NCBI GenBank assembly: GCA_023403845.1
Contig: JAEYDL010000010.1
Location: 1 to 46,763 of the forward strand
Reading direction: 5' to 3'
Source: Pseudomonadota bacterium
Lineage (GTDB): Bacteria > Desulfobacterota > Desulfovibrionia > Desulfovibrionales > Desulfovibrionaceae
DNA: 46,763 nt
Within the stretch, counting starts at the first letter, position 1. Each line of letters begins with the position of its first letter. Positions 18,291-26,494 of this stretch are shown piece by piece. Both the position numbers and the translations under genes were made by a program. Below the pieces are notes generated by a model. The model was not told where the DNA came from. It worked only from the letters and a program-made list of their open reading frames with translations, and made no database searches.

Positions 18291-18363
18291 GGGAAGCGGC
18301 CTTTTCGCCAAAGAACGAACGCTGCGTCGTTCTCCGTGCGAAAGGTTCCCTGCCCGGCTTCCC
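18291..18363 (+). other. Long branched hairpin upstream of argG
   Basis: Three nested helices can be drawn: GGGAAGC/GCTTCCC outermost (18291-18297 with 18357-18363), CCTTTTCGC/GCGAAAGG in the middle, and GAACGA with CGC opposing GCG and TCGTTC innermost (18313-18332). There is no U-tract. It could be the 3' structure of the hydrolase transcript or part of an argG leader. Confidence 0.35.
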
Positions 18364-18512
18364 GGTCTTTCCCGCTTGCGCTCCTCATGACGCGGGCGAA
18401 AAAAATCGAATCATATCGTCAGCCGTGCGGAAAACCGTGCGATCAAGGGACCGCCGCGATTTCCGACATTTTTATACCGTAACCTTTTAGTTTCCCTTTC
18501 GGAGAGAGTCTC

Positions 18513-19715
18513 ATGGCCAAAAAGATCAAAAAGGTAGTCCTCGCCTATTCCGGAGGACTGGATACGTCCGTCATCCTCAGGTGGCTCATTGAAACCTACG
18601 GTTGCGAAGTCGTCACCATGACCGCCGACCTCGGGCAGGAAGACGATCTGAACGGCGTGGATGAAAAGGCGCTGAAGACCGGTGCCAGCAAGGCCTATGT
18701 GGAAGATCTGCGCGAGGAATTCGCCCGCGACTTCATCTTCCCCATGCTGCGTTCCGGCGCGCTCTATGAAGGCCGCTATCTGCTCGGCACTTCCGTGGCC
18801 CGCCCGCTCATCACCAAGAGACTCGTTGAAATTGCACGCGCCGAAGGGGCCGACGCTCTGGCGCACGGCGCTACCGGCAAGGGTAACGATCAGGTGCGCT
18901 TCGAACTCTCCGCCGCCTCCCTCGCTCCCGACCTTCAGATCATCGCTCCCTGGCGCGAGTGGGATCTCATGTCTCGTACGGCCCTGAACTTCTTCGCCGA
19001 ACAGCACGGCATTCCGATCTCTTCCGGAGCCAAGCACTACAGCATGGACCGCAACATGCTGCATTGCAGCTTCGAAGGCGGCGAACTGGAAGACCCGTGG
19101 GAAGAGCCTCTGGAAGCTTCCCACATCATGGCCGTACCGGTCGAGAAGGCTCCGGATGAACCCGAATACATCACCATCACATTTGAACACGGCGATCCCG
19201 TGGCCATCAACGGGGAAACCATGTCCCCCGCTCAGATCATGGTGACCTTGAACAAGTACGGTCACAAGCACGGCATCGGTCGCGTGGATATGGTTGAAAA
19301 CCGTTTCGTGGGCATCAAGTCTCACGGTGTCTATGAAACTCCCGGCGGCACGATCATCCATGTCGCTCATCAGGATCTCGAAGGAATCACTCTGGATCGC
19401 GACACCATGCGCATCCGCGACATGCTGGCGCCCTCCTACGCGGCCGCCATCTACAACGGCTTCTGGTACGCTCCCGAACGTGAAGCCATGCAGGCCTTCA
19501 TCGACAAGGCTCAGGAACGCGTTTCCGGTACCGTCCGCCTGAAGCTCTACAAGGGCGTCGCCTGGCCCGTCGGTCGCGAATCCAAAAATTCGCTATACTG
19601 CGCCGATCTCGCCACCTTCGAAGAGTGCGCCACCTACGACCACAAGGATGCCGCCGGCTTCATCAAGCTGAACAGTCTGCGCATCCGCGGCTATCGGAAA
19701 GACCTCATCAAATAG
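18513..19715 (+). CDS. argG: Argininosuccinate synthase
   Basis: ArgG condenses citrulline and aspartate with ATP to argininosuccinate, the penultimate arginine-synthesis step. The PP-loop AYSGGLDTS is at residues 10-18, and the family blocks GATGKGNDQVRFE and YSMDRNMLHCSFEGGELEDP are clear. At 400 aa it is full length. CGGAGAGAG lies before the ATG. argH follows after 241 bp, with a GC-rich hairpin between, so the two can be expressed separately or with attenuation. No ARG-box-like operator was recognised by eye. Confidence 0.97.
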   Translation: MAKKIKKVVLAYSGGLDTSVILRWLIETYGCEVVTMTADLGQEDDLNGVDEKALKTGASKAYVEDLREEFARDFIFPMLRSGALYEGRYLLGTSVARPLITKRLVEIARAEGADALAHGATGKGNDQVRFELSAASLAPDLQIIAPWREWDLMSRTALNFFAEQHGIPISSGAKHYSMDRNMLHCSFEGGELEDPWEEPLEASHIMAVPVEKAPDEPEYITITFEHGDPVAINGETMSPAQIMVTLNKYGHKHGIGRVDMVENRFVGIKSHGVYETPGGTIIHVAHQDLEGITLDRDTMRIRDMLAPSYAAAIYNGFWYAPEREAMQAFIDKAQERVSGTVRLKLYKGVAWPVGRESKNSLYCADLATFEECATYDHKDAAGFIKLNSLRIRGYRKDLIK

Positions 19716-19733
19716 GAAGCGTTGACGACATCA

Positions 19734-19777
19734 GAGCGGAGAGGGTCCTCTGAAAGGCCCCTCCCCGCTCTCCGCTC
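19734..19777 (+). terminator. Hairpin between argG and argH, terminator-like
   Basis: GAGCGGAGAG (19734-19743) pairs perfectly with CTCTCCGCTC (19768-19777) across a 24-nt loop. A run of C rather than U follows, so intrinsic termination is doubtful. It may stabilise argG mRNA or attenuate read-through into argH. Confidence 0.4.
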
Positions 19778-19956
19778 CCCCATCTCGAATCTTGCATGAA
19801 AGGCTGTCAGGAAACGACCCCGGCAGGCAAAACGGATGTCCCTTCCCCGACATGTCCCGGCCTGAAGGGAATATCATCTCCTGACGGGTATTTCGTATCG
19901 ACGGACACTCTGGAACATTTCAGATTCAAGCGGCAACAATACACGTGGAGAGCCAC

Positions 19957-21345
19957 ATGGCGAAAGAAAAACTCTGGGGCGGACGGTTCCATGAAGGCAC
20001 GGCCGCTTCCGTCGAGGCCTATACCCAGTCCATTTCCTATGACTGGGCGCTGTACAGACAGGACATTGCCGGATCATGCGCCCATGCGCGGATGCTGGCC
20101 CGGCAGGGCGTACTCACCAATGAGGAAGCGGACCGGCTTGTCGCGGGTCTCGCCGCCGTGCGTACAGAAATTGAGGAAGGCACCTTCCAGTGGAAAAAGG
20201 AACTGGAAGACGTGCACATGAACATTGAAAGCCGCCTCACCGAACTGGTGGGGGACGTGGGCAAAAAACTCCATACGGGGCGCAGCCGCAACGATCAGGT
20301 GGCGCTGGATTTCCGCCTGTTTGTCTCTGACAGGCTCCGGGAATGGCAACGCCTGGCCCGGGAACTCATCGCCGTATTCGTAGAAAAGGCGGAAGCGCAC
20401 GCCGACGTCATTCTTCCCGGATGCACCCACATGCAGCCGGCGCAGCCGGTCAGCCTCGCCCAGCATATGCTTGCCTATGCCTGGATGTTCCGGCGCGACG
20501 TACAGCGTCTCGGCGACTGCGAGCGCCGTGTGCGCATCAGCCCTCTGGGCGCTGCGGCTCTGGCCGGAACCACCTATCCCCTTGATCCCGCTTCCGTAGC
20601 CCGGGAACTGGAGATGTACGGCACCTTCGACAACAGCATGGATGCCGTTTCCGATCGCGACTTCGTCATAGAGTCCCTGTTCTGCGCCAGTGCCATCATG
20701 ATGCACCTCTCCAGATTCTGCGAGGAAGTCATCATCTGGTCCAATCCGGCATTTGGTTTCGTGCGCCTGCCCGACGCCTACGCTACCGGCTCATCCATCA
20801 TGCCGCAGAAAAAGAACCCTGATGTAGCCGAACTCATGCGCGGCAAGGTCGGACGAGTCTACGGCGACCTCTCGGCCATGCTCACCATCCTCAAAGGTCT
20901 GCCGCTCACCTACAACCGCGACCTTCAGGAAGACAAGGAACCCTTCCTCGATGCGGACCGCACGGTAAGCGCGTCGCTGGAACTTATGGCCGGCATGCTC
21001 CGCGCCCTGCGCTTCGATGAAGAACGCATGACCAAAGCCATGACCTCCGGTTTCCTCAACGCCACCGAACTGGCCGACTATCTCGTGACCAAGGGCATTC
21101 CCTTCCGTGAAGCCCACCACATCACGGGCGAGGCCGTGGCCGAAGCCGAAGAACGGAATCTGCCCCTGGAAGGACTGCCTCTGGATTCCCTGCAGCGCCT
21201 GTGCGATCGGATCGGCCCTGACGTATTCGAGGTTCTTGACTACAAGGCCGCCGTAGCCCGCCGTAATGCTCCCGGCGGAACGGGTCCCCTCTCCGTGGCC
21301 CGGCAGCTCGAAAAGATCAAGGCCTGGCTCGACGAAGCCAGATAA
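19957..21345 (+). CDS. argH: Argininosuccinate lyase
   Basis: ArgH splits argininosuccinate into arginine and fumarate. The superfamily signature GSSIMPQKKNPD is present near residue 280, with HTGRSRNDQVALD and TYNRDLQEDKEP as further family blocks. At 462 aa it is full length. ATG 19957 is chosen over the in-frame ATG at 19945 because GGAG precedes it and MAKEKLWGGRF is the family N-terminus. It completes arginine synthesis with argG and ends at a textbook terminator. Confidence 0.97.
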   Translation: MAKEKLWGGRFHEGTAASVEAYTQSISYDWALYRQDIAGSCAHARMLARQGVLTNEEADRLVAGLAAVRTEIEEGTFQWKKELEDVHMNIESRLTELVGDVGKKLHTGRSRNDQVALDFRLFVSDRLREWQRLARELIAVFVEKAEAHADVILPGCTHMQPAQPVSLAQHMLAYAWMFRRDVQRLGDCERRVRISPLGAAALAGTTYPLDPASVARELEMYGTFDNSMDAVSDRDFVIESLFCASAIMMHLSRFCEEVIIWSNPAFGFVRLPDAYATGSSIMPQKKNPDVAELMRGKVGRVYGDLSAMLTILKGLPLTYNRDLQEDKEPFLDADRTVSASLELMAGMLRALRFDEERMTKAMTSGFLNATELADYLVTKGIPFREAHHITGEAVAEAEERNLPLEGLPLDSLQRLCDRIGPDVFEVLDYKAAVARRNAPGGTGPLSVARQLEKIKAWLDEAR

Positions 21346-21350
21346 CCCGA

Positions 21351-21378
21351 AAGCCCTCCGTAACCGGAGGGCTTTTTT
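21351..21378 (+). terminator. Canonical terminator after argH
   Basis: AAGCCCTCCG and CGGAGGGCTT form a 10-bp stem with loop TAAC, followed by six T. Confidence 0.92.
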
Positions 21379-22004
21379 CGGCTCCCCTGCGACCTTTTCC
21401 CCCACCGGCGCGAAAGAGAAATACCCCATGCTTTCAGCCGGCGCGGCGGAGAATTCCCCTTTCCGGACAGCCCTACCACATCACGGCTACTTCCCGAAAA
21501 TCCGGGGCTTCAGGAAGTGCCCGGAACACCGTCAAGGCCGATCTGCGCGCGTGCCATCTCGCCGTCATGCGCCCATCTCCGACATATCCGAACCGCCGTA
21601 AAAAATCTCCTCTTACAAAGTACGAACAGGATCCGCCGAATCCTCTCGCGAATGAAGAGACACCTCGCCCTGGAAAGCCGATCCTTCGGACACGCTCCGC
21701 CGCGAACAGCAGGACCACGTCCGCCATGCCTTATTCTTCGCCATTAACGCAGCAATGCGTCATTTTTGTTTTTATTATTGACGAACCCACATCTGTCGTA
21801 TACGTTTTCTCCAAAACAGCCTACGGCACTCCAAACCATAAGGCCAATTTTCCCTCCAGCAGACGGGAACATCTGCAGGACTCTCCCCGGCAGATGTTCC
21901 CCCCTTTCAACACCAAAATCCCAGTTCCGGAAGCTCTGTTCCCTGCAAAAACTCATGGACCTGTGCCCTTGTGTTCAGCCATGCCGTGCGCTACCATGCG
22001 ACCC
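21379..22004. other. 626-bp region without a recognised gene
   Basis: The frame of the following PP-loop gene happens to stay open from 21567, but the translation is low-complexity, has no family resemblance and has no ribosome binding site. It is treated as untranslated. An AT-rich patch at 21755-21785 contains TTGACG (about 21778) followed 15-17 bp later by TATACG/TACGTT, a weak promoter candidate. Short minus-strand frames here look like chance. Confidence 0.5.
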
Positions 22005-23081
22005 ATGACTATTTCCACCCCTCACGCTCTGGCTCTTTTTTCCGGCGGCCTGGACAGCATCCTCGCCGCCCGTCTTGTTCAGGAACAGGGCATTTCCGTG
22101 CGTTGCCTGCACTTCGTTTCACCCTTTTTCGGGAAGCCGCAGCTTGTCCCCCATTGGGAAAAAACGTACGGCCTGTCCATTGAAACCGTGGACGTCGGCA
22201 ACGACTATGTCCGCCTGTTGCGCCAACGTCCGGAACACGGTTTCGGGAAGGTCATGAACCCCTGCGTGGATTGCAAGATCCTCATGATGCGACGGGCCGG
22301 AGCCATCCTGCATGAGCGGAACGCCGCATTCCTGATTTCCGGGGAAGTCATCGGGCAGCGCCCCATGTCCCAGCGCAGGGATACGCTGAACGTCATCCGG
22401 CGCGACGGGGATGTGCGTGATCTTCTGCTGCGGCCGCTGTCCGCTCTGCATCTGGACCCCATCGCCGCGGAACGGGACGGCATTGTGGATCGCTCCCGCC
22501 TGCTGGACTTTTCCGGACGTGGACGCCGCAATCAGCTTGAGCTTGCCCGCAGAATGGGCATCACCGAAATTCCCACTCCCGGCGGAGGATGCCGACTGGC
22601 CGAAAAGGAAAACGCCCGCCGCTACTGGCCGGTGCTTACCAGAATTCCCGAGCCTTCAGCCGCCGATTTCGAACTGGCCAACATCGGTCGCCAGTTCTGG
22701 ACCGGAAATCTCTGGCTGGCGCTGGGACGCAACGCCGCCGACAATCAGGCTCTGGAAGAGGCCATGCGCCCCGGAGACATGCTTTTCCGCCTGCGTGACT
22801 TCACTGGTCCCCTTGGGCTTGCCCGCCCCTGTGCCACCACGTGGGATGCCGACTCCATACGAGATGCTGCCGCTCTTGTCGCGTCCTATTCCCCCAGAGC
22901 CGTGCAGCATGCCGCTGAACACGGTGGAACGGCAGCCGTGCGCGTTGACGTGCAGAGTGGGGAAGGAACCGTCATGGAAGTCGTTCCTGCCCGTCAGACC
23001 CGTCTGGCCTGGGGCATGCCCGACTTTCAGGAGGTACGGGAAGCCATCAGGGAAGAACGTATCGCCACCTTTGAAGAATAG
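22005..23081 (+). CDS. PP-loop ATP pyrophosphatase, MnmA/ThiI-like tRNA thiolase homologue
   Basis: A 358-aa protein with an N-terminal PP-loop (ALFSGGLDS, Ser13-Ser18) that activates a substrate with ATP, a CVDC pair at residues 87-90 (NPCVDCK), GEVIGQRPMSQR, and a downstream GGGC (TPGGGCRLAEKENARRY). This layout resembles tRNA-uridine thiolases of the MnmA/ThiI superfamily, in which the cysteines handle sulfur. The last 120 residues form an extra domain of unknown role. The start is uncertain: ATGs at 21981, 21996 and 22005 are all in frame, and none has a good ribosome binding site. I use the one nearest the conserved core. Substrate and modified base are not determined by sequence alone. 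Confidence 0.72.
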   Translation: MTISTPHALALFSGGLDSILAARLVQEQGISVRCLHFVSPFFGKPQLVPHWEKTYGLSIETVDVGNDYVRLLRQRPEHGFGKVMNPCVDCKILMMRRAGAILHERNAAFLISGEVIGQRPMSQRRDTLNVIRRDGDVRDLLLRPLSALHLDPIAAERDGIVDRSRLLDFSGRGRRNQLELARRMGITEIPTPGGGCRLAEKENARRYWPVLTRIPEPSAADFELANIGRQFWTGNLWLALGRNAADNQALEEAMRPGDMLFRLRDFTGPLGLARPCATTWDADSIRDAAALVASYSPRAVQHAAEHGGTAAVRVDVQSGEGTVMEVVPARQTRLAWGMPDFQEVREAIREERIATFEE

Positions 23082-23220
23082 TTCCTGCACGTCCGCCCTG
23101 ATCCATGGAATACGACTTCGGAAGTCGTCGGAGGGTATCGGGTCGGCCTTTCGCCTCTCTTCAAACGAAGCTTCGGGCTGTTCCTCCCGGGGCGGGCAGC
23201 ATTCTCCCATATTGCAGACA

Positions 23221-23257
23221 ATAAAACAGGCTCCGGCGGAACTCCCGTCGGAGCCTG
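23221..23257 (-). terminator. Terminator of the nhaC-type gene
   Basis: CAGGCTCCG (23227-23235) pairs with CGGAGCCTG (23249-23257), with further inner pairs and a 5-nt loop. On the minus strand it is followed by TTTTAT. Confidence 0.8.
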
Positions 23258-23274
23258 AACGTCACAAGGCAGAG

Positions 23275-24672
23275 TTATGCGGCTTCGCCTGTCTCTCCGG
23301 AAGCGTACTTGCGGTTCCAGCCCGTGACGGCGGAGAAGATCAGCACCGCAAGCAACGCCCATGAATAGGGGTTATACAGGGCTGCGCTGACGCCAGGAGC
23401 CGGAATGCCGTACTCTTCCGCCGCGCTGAACAGCGCGCCGTACCAGGCCGCCACAGCGATATGCCAGGGCAGCGTGAAGAAGATGGTGCATACCGCGCAG
23501 TCCATGAGATTGGCCCGGCGAGCGGCGGCCAGATTGAACTTTTCCCCAATGGGGCGCACCAGCGTGGGACCGACGAGCAGCTCGGCCGGCGCGTTTGCGG
23601 AAATCGGAATGGAGGCGAGCACAGTCACGCCGACGATAAACAGCTCGGCCTGCCGAACGGTGGAGACCAGCGTGCTGTGCGCAAAATCAAGAATGCGGCG
23701 CATGATGCCGCTTTCCACCAGGATCTGGGTCACGGCCAGAATCAGAATGGCGAAAATGATCGCGCCGACCACGCTGTCCACGCCGGCCTGCACAAGCCCC
23801 GTAGACCCGCCGCTCTTTTCCGGAATGCTGAACAGCTCTCCAATGCGGATATTGCCGATGGCGATGCCGACGACTGCGGCCGTTACGTTTCCGTAAATGA
23901 GCGATTCAATAATGTGCCGTCCGGCCAGCGCTGAAACGACCACGACGATCAGCGCCGCGAGCATGAATATGCCTGACGGATTCAGGTTCGCATGAATTTC
24001 AGGCAGAGCACGGACTTCACCCCCGCCACCGAAAATGAGGAAAATGACCGCGCTGATGGCGGCCGCCGAAATGGCCAGCGGGAAACGGCTGCGTACCACG
24101 TCCTTCATCCTCGCGCCCTGCGTGTAGGCCGAGACGATGGTCGTATCCGAAATGGGCGCAAGATTGTCACCGAATGCGGCGCCGGACAGGATGGCCAGTC
24201 CGAGCATGGCCGGGTCCGAACCAAGAAAATACCCTGCCGGGTACAACACGGGCGCCAGAGCGATGCAGGTGCCGGTGCTGGTTCCCGTGCCCAGTGCGAA
24301 CAGCATGGCCGCGAGGAATACCAGCACGGTAAAGATGGCACCCTGCGCTCCGGTGGTCATCCCCATCCAAAGCAGACCATTGACGAGTCCGCCAGCAGCC
24401 ATGAGCTTTCCGAACACCCCGGCAAACAGCCAGGCCGTTACGATGACGATGCCGGTCTTGTCGCCGATGCCCCGCATCGCCGCCTTGCAATACTCTTCCT
24501 TGTCTCTGGCGAAGAAAAGCCCTACGCACAGTGCAATCCATGCGCAGGCCCAGAACGGCTTCGTACCGCCGCGCTCGGCCACAGAAAGCCAGACAAGCCC
24601 CCCTACCAGTACGATGAGCGGCACCAGCCCTCCCAGCAGCCCACCGTACATGTCCAGTCTCTTTTCCTGCAT
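23275..24672 (-). CDS. NhaC-family Na+/H+ antiporter
   Basis: A 465-aa inner-membrane protein with about 11-12 hydrophobic segments. The NhaC-family core LALGTGTSTGTCIALAPVLYP-like region and GAAFGDNLAPISDTTIVSA carry acidic and polar residues typical of the ion path. A second conserved block is IPISANAPAELLVGPTLVRP. GAGGAGG sits before the start. Family members exchange Na+ (sometimes amino acids or dicarboxylates) for protons, so substrate identity is tentative. It is preceded by a good sigma70-type promoter and an inverted repeat at the expected start site, and is followed by its own terminator, so it is monocistronic. Confidence 0.9.
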   Translation of the reverse strand: MQEKRLDMYGGLLGGLVPLIVLVGGLVWLSVAERGGTKPFWACAWIALCVGLFFARDKEEYCKAAMRGIGDKTGIVIVTAWLFAGVFGKLMAAGGLVNGLLWMGMTTGAQGAIFTVLVFLAAMLFALGTGTSTGTCIALAPVLYPAGYFLGSDPAMLGLAILSGAAFGDNLAPISDTTIVSAYTQGARMKDVVRSRFPLAISAAAISAVIFLIFGGGGEVRALPEIHANLNPSGIFMLAALIVVVVSALAGRHIIESLIYGNVTAAVVGIAIGNIRIGELFSIPEKSGGSTGLVQAGVDSVVGAIIFAILILAVTQILVESGIMRRILDFAHSTLVSTVRQAELFIVGVTVLASIPISANAPAELLVGPTLVRPIGEKFNLAAARRANLMDCAVCTIFFTLPWHIAVAAWYGALFSAAEEYGIPAPGVSAALYNPYSWALLAVLIFSAVTGWNRKYASGETGEAA

Positions 24673-25068
24673 GCGAACCTCCTCTTTTCAAAATTCATTC
24701 CCTGATCGAGAATGATCTCCACAGAAAGTTGACCAATGAACAGCGCCGGAATACATGTCGGATGTCGACATAAAAGCTATAAACTGATGTGAGAAAGGTG
24801 ACAAGCCCCCTGTTTCCCCAAATGCAGCCACGTCTCGTTCCTGTTGCCCCTCATTCCGTCAAGCAAATTCCGTGCCTCTTCCGATAATGTGAAGCCAGAA
24901 CGCCGTGTTCCCGTCTTCGCTTGCCCTTTACGAACGTATGCGCCATACTTCAAAAAAATGTTGCCTTCTCATTCCGCAGCGACGCGAAAGACCTTTTTCG
25001 ACGGCTGCGCACCAGGTCTCTTCCATCCTGCGGGATGCTGCTGAACAAGGCTCCACAAAGAACAAGCC
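24673..25068. other. Divergent intergenic region, nhaC-type/ogt
   Basis: The nhaC-side promoter and operator are described separately (24755-24804). The rest, 24805-25068, holds no supported gene; the short frames within it lack ribosome binding sites and family resemblance. No clear ogt promoter was recognised. Confidence 0.5.
24755..24804 (-). promoter_or_regulatory. Promoter with overlapping operator-like repeat
   Basis: On the minus strand TTGTCA (24799-24804), a 17-bp spacer and TATAGC (24776-24781) form a near-consensus sigma70 promoter. The inverted repeat ATGTCG-N5-CGACAT (24755-24771) covers the predicted transcription start, the classic position for a repressor operator. The antiporter start codon is about 100 bp downstream. 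Confidence 0.6.
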
Positions 25069-25575
25069 ATGCCTGAGACCTCCTTCCCCTCTCCTTTTGG
25101 GGCCATTCTCCTGCGGGAACAGAAGGACAAGCTGACGGATCTTCTCTGGACGGCAACGTTGTCCGTATCCCCTGAAGAGCATGAAGAAACGCCCCTCCTT
25201 CGGGAAACAGCGCGGCAGCTCGAAGCCTACTTTGCCGGAAAGCTCCGCAGATTCTCCATACCACTTGCCCCTCACGGCACAAGATTTATGCTTCAGGTAT
25301 GGGAAGCGCTGCTGACCATCCCCTACGGCAGAACAGCAAGCTACAAGGATATCGCCGAGGCTGCTGGCACTCCCGGGGCCGTGCGCGCGGTGGGCATGGC
25401 CTGCCATCGCAACCCCATCGCCATAATGATTCCCTGTCACCGGATCATCGGCAAAAACGGGAAACTCGTCGGCTATGCCGGGGGACTGGATACGAAACGC
25501 GGCCTTCTTGAACGGGAAGGCGTGCTTCAGGCCCGGCTTCCCCTGTACTCTCATTCCACGCGCAACCCGTCATAA
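25069..25575 (+). CDS. ogt: Methylated-DNA-protein-cysteine methyltransferase
   Basis: This protein removes methyl groups from O6-methylguanine (and O4-methylthymine) by transferring them to its own cysteine, a suicidal repair reaction. The active-site IPCHRI is near residue 122, preceded by the DNA-binding helix region PYGRTASYKDIAEAAG and the Arg-finger part AVRAVGMACHRNP. At 168 aa it has the short Ogt layout without the Ada regulatory half. Only a weak ribosome binding site precedes the ATG. nfo starts 9 bp after its stop, so the two form a DNA-repair operon. Confidence 0.93.
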   Translation: MPETSFPSPFGAILLREQKDKLTDLLWTATLSVSPEEHEETPLLRETARQLEAYFAGKLRRFSIPLAPHGTRFMLQVWEALLTIPYGRTASYKDIAEAAGTPGAVRAVGMACHRNPIAIMIPCHRIIGKNGKLVGYAGGLDTKRGLLEREGVLQARLPLYSHSTRNPS

Positions 25576-25584
25576 GGAGTTTCC

Positions 25585-26427
25585 ATGCTGGCTATCGGCT
25601 GCCATCTGTCCACGGCGAAAGGCTATCTGCATATGGGTGAAGAAGCCCTTTCCATAGGAGCTGCGACCTTTCAGTTCTTCACCCGGAACCCGCGCGGCGG
25701 GAACGCCAAGAAAGTCAACGTTCATGACGCTGCGGCGCTGCGCGCCCTCATGGACAGGCACGATTTCGCGCCCCTGCTCGCGCATGCGCCCTATACGCTG
25801 AACGCCTGCTCGGCCGATCCCGGCATCCGGGATTTTGCCAGACGGGTAATGGCCGAGGACATGGACACGCTGGACGCGATTTTGCCGGGAACGCCCTACA
25901 ACTTTCATCCGGGCAGTCACGTGGGACAGGGGATTGAAACAGGAGTGGCGCACATAGTTGCCATGCTGGACGAAGTGCTGCGCCCCGGGCGTTCTGCAAC
26001 GGTGCTTCTGGAAACCATGTCCGGCAAAGGCAGCGAAGTCGGTTCCCGTTTCGAAGAACTCGCGGCGATCATCAACCGCGTACGCTATCCGGAGAGACTC
26101 GGCGTCTGTCTGGACACCTGCCACGTCTATTCAGCCGGCTATGACATCGTCGACGATCTTGACGGAGTGCTGGAGCAGTTCCATCAAATCATCGGACTGG
26201 ACAGACTGCGGGCCATCCATTTGAACGACAGCCTGACGCCGTTCGCAAGCCGCAAGGATCGACATGCCCGCATAGGTGAAGGCAGCATCGGACTGGATGC
26301 CCTGGTCAGGGTCATCAACCATCCGCAGCTCCGCTCCCTTCCGTTTTACCTGGAAACGCCCAATGAACTTCCGGGATATGCGCAGGAAATCAATCTGCTG
26401 CGTTCCGTCTGGCGGAACGAACCCTGA
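25585..26427 (+). CDS. nfo: Endonuclease IV (AP endonuclease)
   Basis: Nfo cuts 5' of abasic sites and removes blocked 3' ends in base-excision repair. It is a TIM barrel with three metal ions. The family signatures are all present: GCHLSTAKGY at the N-terminus, LLAHAPYTLN, NFHPGSHVG, LLETMSGKGSEVGS, CLDTCHVYSAGYD, IHLNDS and the late DRHARIGEG. At 280 aa it is full length, with a good AAGGAG. Its pairing with ogt makes sense because alkylated bases lead to abasic sites. Confidence 0.96.
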   Translation: MLAIGCHLSTAKGYLHMGEEALSIGAATFQFFTRNPRGGNAKKVNVHDAAALRALMDRHDFAPLLAHAPYTLNACSADPGIRDFARRVMAEDMDTLDAILPGTPYNFHPGSHVGQGIETGVAHIVAMLDEVLRPGRSATVLLETMSGKGSEVGSRFEELAAIINRVRYPERLGVCLDTCHVYSAGYDIVDDLDGVLEQFHQIIGLDRLRAIHLNDSLTPFASRKDRHARIGEGSIGLDALVRVINHPQLRSLPFYLETPNELPGYAQEINLLRSVWRNEP

Positions 26428-26451
26428 CCCCGGACCGGGAAAGGACGTCTG

Positions 26452-26482
26452 AAAAGGGCCGTCCCTTCGTGAAGGGACGGCC
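26452..26482 (-). terminator. Terminator of the M20 hydrolase gene
   Basis: A 12-bp perfect stem (26457-26468 with 26471-26482) with a very tight loop is followed, on the minus strand, by CTTTTC. It could also slow transcription coming from nfo, although the plus strand has no U-tract. Confidence 0.75.
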
Positions 26483-26494
26483 GCGTGAAGAATT

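Noticed and set aside
21567..22004. N-terminal extension of the PP-loop protein (146 extra codons)
   Set aside because: The translation is low-complexity with no domain, no ribosome binding site at 21567, and the conserved PP-loop begins just after 22005.
24844..25044. 66-codon plus-strand frame upstream of ogt
   Set aside because: No ribosome binding site, no recognisable family, and a composition like the surrounding non-coding DNA.
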